Source: Sipunculus nudus (Eukaryota; Annelida; Sipuncula; Golfingiida; Sipunculidae). Taken from it: DNA of 64,000 nucleotides. Below the pieces are notes generated by a model. That model searched no databases. It was not told the DNA's origin and saw nothing but the letters and a program-made list of their open reading frames with translations. Positions 1 through 11,482 of this stretch are shown here, piece by piece. The translations under genes and the position numbers were made by a program. The stretch lies in contig CM049315.1 of NCBI GenBank assembly GCA_026874595.1, forward strand, positions 1,058,501-1,122,500. Direction: 5' to 3'. Numbering within the stretch: position 1 is the stretch's first letter; each line of letters starts with the position of its first letter.

Positions 1-1589
1 CAAACTCCTACAGTTACAAATTCAGAGACTAAATCAGATTCTAGTTTCACTCTGTGTAATGGAACTTCTAAAAATTCCGAATTAACGCCCTGGACTAGAA
101 CTGAACACCCCGCGTAACTCTCTTGAGAGAAGGGAAGAACAGATTTCAAAACGAGGCTTTGGGTTGCCCCGGTATCCCTTAAGATTTTAACACGGGCCTT
201 TCTTGCATGGTTACCCTCTAACTGAACAAAGCCATCTGACACAAAGGGCTGAAAGCTCTCGTGGACAGGGCTTTGTGTTTCACCTTTAGTCTCTAGTTTA
301 CTGGGCATTGTTACCGGTTTCATGCTCTGCGTAACAGTTAACGCATTAGGTTTAGGCTTACTTTGACCGTATCTTTTTCTGTAACACTCAGATTCTGTAT
401 GCCCCTTGAACTCACAGAATGTACAATATTTGGGTCCAGTCCTAGGTTGTCCCTCTTTATGTTGAGCAGGAGAGTCAGATTGACTTTTATACTGGGGTTT
501 ACCATGATCGGACTGTGGTTTACCTGAGCCGGAGTGACCCCGATAGTAGGGACTACCCTTTCTCCGACCAAGTTTTGGGCTTTTGCTACCCTCTCTTTTC
601 TCACCATACCTCCTCCTGTGACTGGTATAACTGGGGCGGTGCGTCAAGGCAAATTCATCTGCCAGGACACCAGCCTCGTTTACATTCCTTACTTTATGTT
701 CATCCAAAAATATTTTAATGTCACTACGGATATGCCTTTTGAATTCTTCTATCAAAATTAGTTGTTTGAGTTTTTCAAAATCCTGATCAATTTTCATAGA
801 CTGACACCATCTATTAAATGCACTTTCTTTGTCTCTAGCATATTCAACATGAGTTTGATTTTCTCTTTTTGTGGCATTCCTAAATTTTAAGCGATACGCT
901 TCGGGGACTAATTCATAGGCTCTCAGAATGACCTCTTTTACAGTGTCGTAATCCCTGCATTGTTCGTCTGTGAGCGCAGTGTAAACGTCCTGTGCGCGAC
1001 CAACCAGAACGCTTTGTAACAACAGGGTCCACTGGCCTTTAGGCCAAGCCATTAAAGTGGCCACCCGTTCAAAATAGCTGAAATAACGCTCCACTTCATT
1101 TTCATTGAAGGGAGGTACTTTTGTCGAATTTCTGAATAGGAATTCAGACGGCTCATGTGCTTTACGATTTTGAGGATTTTGTAACTCTAACTCTTTCAAC
1201 TTAATTTGCGTTTCTCTTTCGATTTCACATCTACGGATTTCTGTTTCTGCTTCATATTTCAATTTATCTGTTTCAACTTGAGCTTTGAGCTCATATTTCA
1301 ATTTAAGTTCATACTTTCTCAATTCTAGTTCTATCGGGTCAATAGCTGTTGCCCCAAGAGGTTCCTTAATAGGTTTTTCCTCCAATTCAGATTCCTCTTT
1401 ACTTTCTACATCACCATATAATGATTTCTTAAGTACATTTCTTAAACCCTCTACAGTGCATACATCCATGATGTCAATATTTAAATGTAGAGCAACAATT
1501 TCAAGTTCATTTTTCTTTAACGTATACAATAAGCTCCTATTTTCTCTTAATTGTGGTGTAATTTCATTTGGTTTAAATTCCGTACCCAT
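1..1589 (-). CDS. Ty3/gypsy (Gmr1-like) gag-protease polyprotein, N-terminal part
   Basis: An uninterrupted minus-strand frame starts at the ATG at 1589 and is still open at the window edge (about 529 codons), so the protein is only partly visible. Residues ~85-140 are highly charged and predicted coiled coil. Residues ~158-300 are a gag capsid-like region of the SCAN-like type, with the landmarks VPPF, WTLLLQSVL, YELVPEAYR and EEFKR. A CX2CX4HX4C zinc knuckle (CTFCEFKGHTESEC) lies at about residue 389, and an aspartic-protease motif DTGA at about residue 472 follows it in the same frame. Gag packages the element RNA and the protease cleaves the polyprotein. The frame sits 136 bp downstream of a primer-binding site and an LTR, as expected for a 5' end. 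It is clearly related to, but different from, the broken gag at 21.5-22.9 kb. No stop or frameshift was found, so this copy may be young. The downstream pol lies outside the window. Confidence 0.88.
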   Translation of the reverse strand, partial: MGTEFKPNEITPQLRENRSLLYTLKKNELEIVALHLNIDIMDVCTVEGLRNVLKKSLYGDVESKEESELEEKPIKEPLGATAIDPIELELRKYELKLKYELKAQVETDKLKYEAETEIRRCEIERETQIKLKELELQNPQNRKAHEPSEFLFRNSTKVPPFNENEVERYFSYFERVATLMAWPKGQWTLLLQSVLVGRAQDVYTALTDEQCRDYDTVKEVILRAYELVPEAYRLKFRNATKRENQTHVEYARDKESAFNRWCQSMKIDQDFEKLKQLILIEEFKRHIRSDIKIFLDEHKVRNVNEAGVLADEFALTHRPSYTSHRRRYGEKREGSKSPKLGRRKGSPYYRGHSGSGKPQSDHGKPQYKSQSDSPAQHKEGQPRTGPKYCTFCEFKGHTESECYRKRYGQSKPKPNALTVTQSMKPVTMPSKLETKGETQSPVHESFQPFVSDGFVQLEGNHARKARVKILRDTGATQSLVLKSVLPFSQESYAGCSVLVQGVNSEFLEVPLHRVKLESDLVSEFVTVGV

Positions 1590-1724
1590 ATTTGCAAAGT
1601 ATCAAGATAACGTGTCTGAGAAATATACGAGTTCAATTGTAGTTAAATACTAGTTCAATAACTAGAAGTTATAGAGACCACTGTGAAATTTTACATCCAA
1701 ATGTAGCCGTTATTACGAAATACA

Positions 1725-1744
1725 GAGTCTCGTCGCGGTCGCCA
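1725..1744 (-). other. Primer-binding site, tRNA-Arg-like
   Basis: Reading the minus strand, TGGCGACCGCGACGAGACTC follows the LTR end (CCGTAACA) after a few bases. A TGG start complementary to a tRNA CCA tail, placed right after the LTR, is the standard minus-strand DNA primer site of LTR elements. The following bases resemble the 3' end of arginine tRNA (acceptor strand CGCGGTCG), but the tRNA assignment is from memory and tentative. Confidence 0.65.
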
Positions 1745-1748
1745 TTAT

Positions 1749-2488
1749 GTTACGGTCCCTTTTCACACCAAACAACTCAGGCCGAACCGTAACACATATG
1801 CTCAGACACGTTCTCTTCAAATGAATACGTAACCAAAATATGGGAGCAAAAACAGTGCTATATTCCTATATTACAATATTTACATTCATACACAAATAAT
1901 ATAATAGTCAATTCATTACGTAATGTATAACCAAGTCTCTGACGAAAACTGAGTCTCTGAATAACGAATTGTAACGAAATACTTAACTGAATCCGGTAAA
2001 CGAGAAACTGAAGTCCATCATCAACACATAATTCGGGCACACACAAAACTGAAGTCCTGTATTAATCCATGTGGCACCAAACAAACAAAGTCTCTCAAAG
2101 TCTCTCCTCTTCCTAAATAATAAAGTTCATGGCGTGGTTCATGGCATTCCGTGGGCTTGGGGACCAAGAGCCCACGGTCACGGTCCCCGGGGGTAACAGC
2201 AATGTGGCGTAGCAAAGTCAATAGTCCCGCCTCGTACTGCAGGCGAGTTCGTTTTATAGGCTTTCAACAATGGGTGAAAACCGCAGAAGTTTGTGGTTTT
2301 GCTTGAGAGAAACGATAGCGCCGGCAGAACTGCAAAACCAGTACTGAATGGTCCAAGAATAGTTTTTATGTTTCTAAAAGCGCGTCAGGAGTCACAGATA
2401 GCGGGGTGGATCCATAAGCGTGGAAACGGGGGCGGCCACACCAGTTCGTGGCGCCATCCTCCGATGTCCGGGTGACGTCCATGCAACA
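1749..2488 (-). repeat. LTR shared by two tandem Ty3/gypsy copies
   Basis: On the minus strand this 740-bp segment begins TGTTGCATGG directly after a purine tract (AAGGGTGGGGG) and ends CCGTAACA directly before a primer-binding site. It therefore acts as 3' LTR for the RNase H fragment at higher coordinates and 5' LTR for the gag-pro frame at lower coordinates. The only second LTR possible for either copy lies outside the window or is lost. The termini resemble those of the element at 14.7-23.8 kb (TGTTAC...GTAACA). Confidence 0.75.
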
Positions 2489-2499
2489 CCCCCACCCTT
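2489..2499 (-). other. Polypurine tract of Ty3/gypsy element
   Basis: AAGGGTGGGGG on the minus strand immediately precedes the LTR start TGTTGC. Such a tract primes plus-strand DNA synthesis. The ~220 bp between it and the RNase H stop (2500-2722) hold no other recognisable feature. Confidence 0.7.
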
Positions 2500-2722
2500 A
2501 AAAGAAAGAAGGTAAGGAGAGCAAAGCATTAGCACTGTATGACGAGTATATGAGTACATTGACATCTTAAGCATTAGTTTATGCTTCTTACAGCTAATTA
2601 ATTATCATCATCACAAATAGTATAATCAGCAATATCTTAATACATGTAATATATGTAATACAACTCTTCCAAAGGACAAAACATGTCCGAGGCTATGACA
2701 AGAGTCAATCATCAGATCAAAC

Positions 2723-3494
2723 TTAATGACGTCTTGATAACGTATCAGCGATTATGTTATCGGAGCCCTTGATGTGTTTGATAACTAGGTTAAACTCTGA
2801 CAGGGCTAGACTCCATCTCATTAATCTCTGATTATTATTCTTCATCTTATGAAGAAATGTTATGGGATTATGATCTGTATAAACAGTTATATCATACGGC
2901 GTAGAGCCCAAATATACTTCAAAGTGCTGTAACGCCATCAGTTGTGACAGAGTTTCCTTTTCAATAGTAGAATAATTCTTTTGATGAGGTAAAAATTTCT
3001 TTGAATAGTAGCAAACCGGATGACTTATGTTAAAGTCATCGTCTTGGATGAGCACAGCGCCTACACCGCAATCGCTGGCATCCGTCATGAGAGAAAACGG
3101 TTTATCAAAATTTGGAGCCTGTAACACAGGTGCACTTTGTAATATAGCTTTGGCTCTTTCAAAAGCATTTTGACAGTTTTTATTCCAATGGAATTTTCTG
3201 TCCTTTTTCAATAGGTCCGTTAACGGATTTACAACTTCTGCAAAGTTTTGACAAAATTTCCTGTAATACCCAGTCATTCCTAAGAATCGCATTAGTTCCT
3301 TGCGATTAGTAGGAACTGGAAATTCTACGATAGCAGATACTTTACTGGCAATTGGTTTTACACAACCTTGACCTACTTCGTGCCCTAAATATGTTACAGT
3401 TGCACGACAAAAATCACTCTTGGCAAGATTAACTGTCAATCCTGCTTTTTTCAGTCTCTCAAAGAGTTCTACCAAACTTTGTTTATGATCTTCT
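2723..3494 (-). pseudogene. Ty3/gypsy pol fragment: end of reverse transcriptase plus RNase H
   Basis: About 257 codons are open. They start in the RT thumb/connection region (SLVELFERLKKAGLTVNL, then VTYLGHEVG and LMRFLGMTGYYRKF), continue through the RNase H fold (DASDCGVGAVL; YSTIEKETL; YTDHNPITFL) and end with ADTLSRRH and a stop. The polymerase catalytic part is missing because the frame is cut at about 3494, where a LINE begins. RNase H is the last domain before the polypurine tract and LTR, with no integrase after it. In ordinary Ty3 elements integrase follows RNase H, so this fits the Gmr1-like order (integrase upstream), as seen complete at 14.7-23.8 kb. The rest of pol was not found on the far side of the LINE. 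Confidence 0.85.
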
Positions 3495-4108
3495 TAGTGA
3501 AGTCTCCAACCAGAGAAACTGTAACCTCATCAACAGTGATAGATTTAGTCTTCTCGAACATTCCCGAGAGAGATATAACTACGGATGTGTTACCAATCTC
3601 TTTGAGTGACCACTATTTAGTTTACACAGTACTATCATTTAAAAATATTAATAGAAATGTCATAACAATAAAATCTAGAAACTTTAGCAAATCTAATCTA
3701 GAGAATTACCGAAATGATATCGCCTCATCTGTTATACTACAGAACGTATTCTATGAATCTAATATCGAAGTTGCATGGAACAGCTGGAAAACTGAGTTCC
3801 TAAATATCTGTAATAAACATGCGCCCATATGGTCTCGTAGGGTAAAACATAGAGATAACCCTTGGATGACACCGCAAATCCGTAGCATGATAAAGCTCAG
3901 AGACAGATTACACAGATGCGCTGTAAAACACAAATCTCACATTCTCTTCTTTAAGTATAGAAGAATGAGAAACATGGTAACTACGCTTATAAGATCGACG
4001 AAAACTGCTTATTTCAGACATAACATCGATAATAACTATAATAATATCAAAGGTATGTGGAGCGCTCTTAAAAAAGTATTACCTGGTTCCTCATCAGCTA
4101 AACTTTGA
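3495..4108 (+). pseudogene. LINE endonuclease (C-terminal part) and linker
   Basis: The frame carries the end of an exonuclease-endonuclease-phosphatase type nuclease: TSSTVIDLVFSN followed by the SDH triad segment (SLSDHYLVYTVL), whose His is catalytic in the family. A basic linker before RT follows. It ends at a stop (TGA) at 4106-4108; upstream catalytic residues are lost with the 5' truncation. An ATG at 3479 lies in flanking gypsy DNA and is not a real start. Confidence 0.75.
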
Positions 4109-4210
4109 GATTGCGATATATCATGTGAAAAGTTTAATGAGTATTTCAGTACCATAGGTGATATATTAGCGGTAAATTTTAAGGCATCCGAAACCCGCCC
4201 AGTTCGGTCG

Positions 4211-5797
4211 TTGAATATTACAGAGTCCCGTTTCAAATTTTCTATATTACTATCGCAGGATATACAGAAAGATTTACTTGCACTTCCACCTAAACACACT
4301 CTAGATATAATCGATATGGACATCACATTACTCCAAATGGCTTCGCAGCTCATTAGTCCTATGTTATGTTATCTATTTAATCTATCACTATATAACGCCA
4401 GGTACCCGCTTGACTGGAAAACAGTTCGAATTACTCCAGTATATAAAGGAAAAGGCGATAAAGCAAATAAGAGTAATTACAGACCCATATCAATAATACC
4501 TCACGTTGCGAAACTATTTGAAAAAGCTGTACAAAGGCAACTAATCAGGTTTATCATAAATAGCAATAATATTTAAGAAAGTCAGCACGCATATCAACCT
4601 GGAAAATCTACTGTAACGGCTCTTAGTAAATTTTCAAATGACGTATATAAAACTATGGATCAGGGTAAAGTTACTGCTGCTTGTTTTTTCGACCTAACCA
4701 AAGGATTTGATACCATAAATCATAAAAGATTATTGGAAAAGTTGTTCGTTTTTGGTTTTGATAAGAAAACAGTTGCCTGGTTTCAATCTTACCTCCATGA
4801 TCGCCTACAGATCGTAAAATACAATAACAATCTATCCAATGCTGCTGTTGTTAATGTAGGTGTTCCTCAGGGTACGGTTATCGGCCCAATTCTATTTTTT
4901 ATATATATAAATGATCTTCCAAATGTGCTAAATACTGATGGTATTGTAATGTACGCTGATGATGTCACTGTATATTGCCATAATAAAAATGCTGTAGAAG
5001 CTGAGATTAAATTACAGCGAGTAGTAAATCAAGTGACCACCTGGTACGACGAAAACCTGCTTACTCTGAATTATAATAAATCTAATGTTATGCTACTTGG
5101 AAATCTTCATAGAATTGCTGATCACAAACTCAAGATATCAATATTAGATACAACATTACTTTGTTCTAATAAGATTAATCTACTTGGCGTTATAATAGAT
5201 GCTAATTTATCCTGGAAACCACATGTTCACTCTCTATCCAAAAAACTCTCTCAAAATATAGGAGTTCTTTACCGAATCTCAAGCTATCTGTCTATGCAAT
5301 CTCTTACTAAGGTTTATGCAACTATAATTCAGCCTCATATTGACTATGCCCTAAGCATTTGGGGTTGTTCATTATTGTCTACCAATGATACGGTACAGAA
5401 AATACAAAACAGAGCTGCCCGCATTATATCCAAAAACTATGACAGAAATGTTGATTCTATAACCATAGTAAATGAACTGGGTTGGTTGAATATACGTCAA
5501 CGCTATATGTATTCTGTTGCAGTACTTATGTATAAATGTGTTTGTTCAATAGCTCCTGGTTTACAAGAGAATAATTTTCACTTTGTCAATGAAGCTCACA
5601 ATCATCAAACCCGAGCTGCTGTGAGCAATGATTTAGTCGTTCCTAAACCTAAAACAAACTATCTGAAAAAATCTTTACTATATATGGGGCCAAAAATATG
5701 GAATAGTTTATCAAATGAATCTAAGTCAGCCATAACTTGTGCATCTTTTAAGAGACGACTCAAATTGGAAATTTTAGCAACTGTATGTTCTATATGA
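4211..5797 (+). pseudogene. LINE reverse transcriptase, broken by one stop
   Basis: Two in-phase blocks (4211-4576 and 4577-5797) are separated by a TAA at 4574-4576. The first holds the N-terminal RT region, including YRPISIIPHVAKLFEK. The second holds the palm motifs DLTKGFDTINH, GVPQGTVIGPILFFIYINDL and the catalytic YADD, then the thumb (LGVIID) and a long C-terminal domain ending at 5797. It makes cDNA from element RNA at nicked target DNA. The motif pattern and C-terminal region (RAARII; LGWLNIRQR) suit the jockey/CR1/L2 assemblage; the exact clade needs a tree. Another stop separates it from the endonuclease block. Confidence 0.88.
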
Positions 5798-6256
5798 CAC
5801 ATGTTATATTTGCATAAATTTGCGTTTTATACATGTAGCACTCATTCTTCTATCATTTCATAGATCATACAATAACTGTAAATTAATTTCATACGTATTT
5901 AACTGAATCTAACAATGATCAGGTCCATAAATGCTAGAGATTATTGTAATATTATTGGTTCGTATGCCTCGCATATTTGCATGTATATATATACTGATCT
6001 AATGTGATATTTTAGTTTACTCTTTCTGTGTATAGATGTATATATTGATATACTTTCTTAACTCTCTTAATATGCTTTTATGATTTGAGTCCATATGTTC
6101 ATGTTTATATTTTTAGTCATGGTATTATTTTATGCATTGTATTGATAGTTTAGTCATTGTATTTATGTTTTATATGTACTGATACAGGGCACCAGTTTAA
6201 TTTAAACTGATTGGTTTACCCTGTATAAACATAATGTAAATAAAATAAATAAATAT

Positions 6257-6313
6257 AGGTTTTATTATATGCTATATTACTTGATCCTTATCGCCATTGT
6301 ATGTGAATTTTCC
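6257..6313. other. Short spacer between LINE tail and 271-bp repeats
   Basis: Fifty-seven AT-rich bases with no recognisable feature; not gypsy pol sequence on either strand. Confidence 0.5.
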
Positions 6314-7128
6314 ATGGCCATATGCTTGATGGGGGCTTCACGTGAGTTCAGTGAGATGTATATGAATGAACGATGAATGATGTAGAAGGGTATCCTCCTC
6401 TTGAAACTGAATTTTAGTATAAATAGGGTTAGAAATGTGAAATTTGAATTTCAGTAAACATATACGTTTCCTGTAATACACCTGTTTATTGAGAAAAAAA
6501 TAAGTATAGATCCCCAACAACACCATATTACGTTTGCTTATCTTTCCCAGAGGCTTATTATTTAATTTGCCAACAGCTTTTGTAATGGCCATATGCTTGA
6601 TGGGGGCTTCACGTGAGTTCAGTGAGATGTATATGAATGAACAATGAATGATGTAGAAGGGTATCCTCCTCTTGAAACTGAATTTCAGTATAAATAGGGT
6701 TAGAAATGTGAAATTTGAATTTCAGTAAACATATACGTTTCCTGTAATACACCTGTTTATTGAGAAAAAAATAAGTATAGATCCCCAACAACACCATATT
6801 ACGTTTGCTTATCTTTCCCAGAGGCTTATTATTTAATTTGCCAACAGCTTTTGTAATGGCCATATGCTTGATGGGGGCTTCACGTGAGTTCAGTGAGATG
6901 TATATGAATGAACAATGAATGATGTAGAAGGGTATCCTCCTCTTGAAACTGAATTTTAGTATAAATAGGGTTAGAAATGTGAAATTTGAATTTCAGTAAA
7001 CATATACGTTTCCTGTAATACACCTGTTTATTGAGAAAAAAATAAGTATAGATCCACAACAACACCATATTACGTTTGCTTATCTTTCCAAGAGGCTTAT
7101 TATTGAATTTGCCAACAGCTTTTGTAAT
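6314..7128. repeat. Tandem repeat, 271-bp unit, three copies
   Basis: Copies begin at 6314, 6585 and 6856 with ATGGCCATATGCTTGATGGG and differ by only a few substitutions. Each carries the same ~84-codon minus-strand frame; it looks like a by-product of the repeat and matches nothing I recognise. The near identity suggests recent duplication. Confidence 0.92.
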
Positions 7129-10100
7129 ATGTGATGTTTCTTTAGTCTTAACATTGGTTACTACAATAACTTTATAACATAAATAGGTTACACAGACTAC
7201 TGAGTGATTCTGGAGCAAATACTCATTCTTATAATTACCAGTGACTCAACTTGGCTTACATTGATTACATATTCTGTGACAATGGATAATAGGGTGGGAG
7301 AAGCTACCAGATGTTTAGCAACATGACTGAGAAAAGCCATTAAGTATACGTTTGATATAAATGTCTAATGTCTCGGATGTTTTATTCTCTACAAGTAAGT
7401 TATTGCAGTAAGTTATTGACAGAGAAATATAGATTTCAATTTAGATTGATGAGTTAACTCATTATAAATACTAACATAATGGAGGCAAATGTTAACAAAG
7501 TTTATATATTTTAGCTCATATCATGAGTGGCAGATTAATCTAGTTAGCGAACAACATGTATCATTAGCTGGTGAAGCAGGATAAGCAAGACTTTCTAGAT
7601 GGTTGTGTTAACTTGAATGGATTGAACCACTTGACTTTTTGAGAGACTTTTTTTTTAATTCAAATCTACTTGTGTGAACACCCAGCAATTTGGATGTTTG
7701 TTTTAGTAAAATATTGCATTGCGTAAAGGTTCACAGTTGTTCACATATATTTCTTATATAAATATTGTCGGAAAGGAAATAAAGAATACATCCAGAACTT
7801 GGTCATGATATGCTCTTTTAATATTGGAGTGATAGATACCGTATATATGTTGGTTTTGATAATGATCAACATTTAGTAAAATAATATGGAACCAGATTAT
7901 TTTTAAGTTTTGCTTATTTACCAGTACAAGCTTTAATAGTTGTATTATTATTATGGAATGTTTCATGACTCTGTTTTTGTTTTGAGTTCAGACTTGTTAC
8001 TGGTCATTACTGCTGTCCTCTTTATGAGAGTATATGAGTAGGATCAGAGTATGTGGTTTTCAGTGGTGTTTAACATAGCTATTGATTATAACTACCTTTG
8101 AGTAACTGGTGGGCGTTATATCTTTTGTCTTTTAACTGTAAAACTTGGATTTTATTAGCAAAGTTTGAAGTTACCATTTCTAAAATCTTCTATAGCTTTA
8201 GTACAGATGTACAACCCTTCATCAACTCAGTTGGGAAAGCAAGGCCTACGAAAGGATATTCGAATGGCAGGATACTCTATACATTTTATAATATTAATAC
8301 AGAGTTAATGGTTTTTTTTCTAGACCACGGTTTATCTGCTTTCGTTCTGATTTGACTCTCCAAATTCGGCAGACGTATCGGTGGTGTGCTCTTCTAGGAC
8401 AAGTTTGTTTAATTTTGCGGGATTTTGCCCTATTAAGCTGAATAATTAATAATTTTAATATTTCCCCATTAGGTGCCCCTATTTCTTTTGTGCTGCAAGG
8501 TCCTCTACGCATGTGACGCTTTTTCAGGAGGCGCCACGGGGGTTTTCACTGGCCTGTTAGGACGGTGGCCAGAGCGCATGTCCTGCCCAAAAGGCATTTC
8601 AGTGCAAAAGGCGGTCACGCGGGTCCACTATAATCCCCTTTGAACCCCCATATCTATTGTAACGCCTCTAAAGGAACTTTCTCTCTCCAAAGAAAATTAA
8701 GGATTTTAATCCAAAGACCACATGACTCCGCTTTCAATGCGAGAGCTTTTCAGTTTGGTCATCACTGTGCACCGAGTCCAGTGATATGACCAGCGTTAGA
8801 CATTTTTGTGGGTTACAGGTATGTTGGTTTTTATACATTCAAAAATATCTTTCCGTGATAACCATGGTTTCAAAAGTTCGGCCAATTCATGTATTTTATG
8901 AAGTTTTTTTACTTCAAAAAGAAGCCCACAACTTATCACTTCTTAGGGTCTTCAATCTTTTGAGGACTTTGAAACCCCAGCCAGAATCTATTAATCAGTC
9001 GTTCGTTCATATACGTCCACATTTCATGTAAAATATTGTCATTGTCAAGAAACACGGGTTCACCAGGCGAGTGGCGGAACAACTGCATACGAATGGGCGG
9101 CTTCTACTTGGGGACAAAGGAATAGCCCCTTATAATTATTCCTTTGTGGAATTGTGATTATGGCACCTAAGAAAACATATATTATGGTGATTCCGATTAC
9201 TTCCAAAAATGTTATGAATTACGGATGCAATTTAATGCAACGAACCAAGGCTGAAGTTGTTTCTTTGCTAAATACTTTCATTGAAATATACCAACCTGCT
9301 TTCTTTTTATCTTGGAGAGTTGTCAATTTTGCCTCAGACTTGCTTATTCCGTGACAATTTACAGTACTTCAACCAAAAATTTGATAATGTTGGAATATAT
9401 TTTTCTTGGCCTATCTTTTTCACATTGGCAGCGATAGACCTACGTTTCGCAAACAAGAGACTTCAACGACATATGCATGTGTATACAAATAACGCATGTG
9501 TCTGTTAACATGCCTTAGACTATACCCTCAACTAACAACACTAAATAAAGATCGTGTTACACGATGTCGCCTGATCTTCAACTAATACAAAGCATCATAC
9601 ATATAATTTCATGGTAGAATGCTTCTCTATACAATCGTTATATCTACGATATTTCCCAAGCAATGAAGCTGTCGGACCTATGTTGTTTATAAAAAAAAAC
9701 CTTTTCACTTAAAAATTCGGACACCCTGCATATGCCTCACGTCTCTTTCAAATTTTTTTGTGATTTCTGAAATAGAACATTTATTTTCTTTCTATGTTGA
9801 TAATTTTGAGGTTGGTGTTCCTCGAGAATTCTAGCAGAAGTAATCTTCATATCATATAAAATGAAACACATGACAAAATTTCCTGAAAAAAACCTTAGGA
9901 TTAAAATATGCGTCGTTTAGTTCCTATAAGTTCATTACAAACATATGCATCAGATAGTGCCGTGGATTTTCCATGGGTTCAGCTAGTTGTTAATTAATGC
10001 TTAGAAGCATGTATATGACCAGTGAATATGGCACACTATCATTAACTGGAAATGGCAGAGTTGATCATTACTAATGATGTGAATATGGTAAGTGTCAGAA

Positions 10101-10493
10101 CAAGAGTTAACTTGATCATAATACACATTTACAGTTACAGATAAATTTGTGACTGAATAAAACCGCAACAAAGTAAGGATTTATTATTATTTATCTTGTT
10201 TATAGACAGGCAGGAGTTTTCGTCATATAGTGGAGTCTTTATCCATTTTGTAGATCTTTTTTTTCTTTTTGTCTTTGTACTTGTATTTATGTTGATGCAA
10301 CACAGATGTTATTCATCTTCACTAAAAGGTATGGAGATAAGCATCATTTCATTGTATCTTACTATATAAATAATTTCTTTAAAGGTTTGAAGATTAAAAG
10401 AAGCTGAGACAACCTTACCATTAGCTTCATAAGCATAAGGTTCAGGTAATGTTATTACAGGAAACACACAGTAAACCAAAACATAAAAATAGC
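7129..10493. other. Unassigned AT-rich sequence
   Basis: No coding frame, RNA gene or repeat could be supported. A somewhat GC-richer patch at ~8510-8700 has no recognisable homology. Frames here are all under 90 codons and lack motifs. Confidence 0.5.
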
Positions 10494-11145
10494 TTCATTT
10501 CAGAATGGGGAGGCAGAATTTGTTTGCACATGGGACAAATAAGGCTAAGGGTGTCTGATTGTGGTTAAAAATAATATTAAGTTAGAAAATTACGATATAA
10601 GATGTAATGAAGAGGGCCTGTACATGGTATTAGTCACTACAATCGAGGACACTAGATTAACCTTGGCTAACAATTATGGTCCAAATCATGATGACCCAGA
10701 TCTTTTTACTCATATTATGCATGTTGTAGAATCACTACTTAATGATAATAGATTACTAGGTGAGGAATTAATTAACCTCTTAATACATATATAGGCAAAA
10801 AGGGAGGTTGGGCGAAGAGTCACAGAAATGTACAAGGATTAATTAATTCATGGATAAATTATTTAAATTTGGTAAACATTTGGTGAGAAGAGCACCCCCC
10901 AGGGATACCAGGGAAAGACTTGAGTAATCTTCTGTAGATTAGACTTTTTTCTTATTTCAAGAGGTATGTTTTCTTTTGTTCAACAATCAGATATAATACC
11001 GAGTTTCATAACTGACCATTTTACGATTGAAAGGAAGCTTGAGTTGAAATCAAATAAGAGAGTGCCCGGTTTCCAGAAATTTAACTGTTAACTATTAAAT
11101 GATGCAGATTATATTAAATTCATAAAAGAAGTTATAATATAAAGG
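10494..11145 (+). pseudogene. L1/Tx1-type LINE endonuclease relic
   Basis: Pieces of an apurinic-type endonuclease are readable across several frames: a FAHGTNKAKGV-like start near 10530, then GLYMVLVTTIEDTRLTLANNYGPN (split here as two motifs, GLYMVLVT and LTLANNYGPN), later YRNVHGLINSWINYL-like sequence, and near the end SDIIPSFITDH, VPGFQKFN and LLNDADYIKFI. The YGPN and the TDH/SDH position correspond to active-site landmarks of L1-clade endonucleases. At least three frame changes and several stops make it dead. No reverse transcriptase follows; homology stops at about 11145, where a SINE-like unit begins. Confidence 0.72.
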
Positions 11146-11159
11146 TAACGGGTTAAGGT

Positions 11160-11482
11160 GGGTCAGACATCACCGACGATGTCAGTCTCATCCGACTTTA
11201 CATTTGTTCTTTCGGGCTTGTTCATTCTTGTAGTATTCCTCAGCTCCCTGGGGTTCTTACAACCCAATCAGCAATATCAGGCGCTGGAAGGTTATTCATT
11301 CTACATTTGCCTGCCAACCATGACCAGCACCTATTCACTCCTGGGTCGAGAGAGCGCACCGTTGTGTTTAAGACTTTGCCTAGGGGTCTTAGCGCAGACG
11401 GCGGTCAGATAGGGACGCGAACCCACAACCTTGTGATTACAAGTCCAGCGCCCTTAACAATTTCGCTACCACACTCCGTCAA
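11160..11482 (-). mobile_element. tRNA-derived SINE
   Basis: On the minus strand the 5' end is tRNA-like: an A-box-like stretch (TGGTAGCGAAA, plus 11461-11471), an anticodon-arm-like segment containing CTTGTAATC and a good B box GGTTCGCGTCC (plus 11413-11423). A ~250-bp body follows that is not tRNA-like. This is the layout of a SINE with an internal RNA polymerase III promoter. The anticodon arm recalls tRNA-Thr(TGT) but is imperfect. The 3' tail is not clear. Confidence 0.62.

Larger units (their letters stand above)
3495..6256 (+). mobile_element. 5'-truncated LINE of the jockey/CR1 group
   Basis: The element starts inside its endonuclease gene, directly at the broken gypsy pol, and ends in a ~450-bp 3' UTR with an A-rich tail of AAAT/AAATA repeats at about 6236-6256. 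LINEs copy themselves by target-primed reverse transcription and are commonly truncated at the 5' end. No convincing target-site duplication was found, and gypsy sequence does not resume after the tail, so the insertion was accompanied or followed by a deletion. Confidence 0.85.

Noticed and set aside
338-607. 89-codon minus-strand frame as a gene
   Set aside because: It is an out-of-phase shadow of the gag-pro frame, which carries the zinc knuckle and protease in phase.
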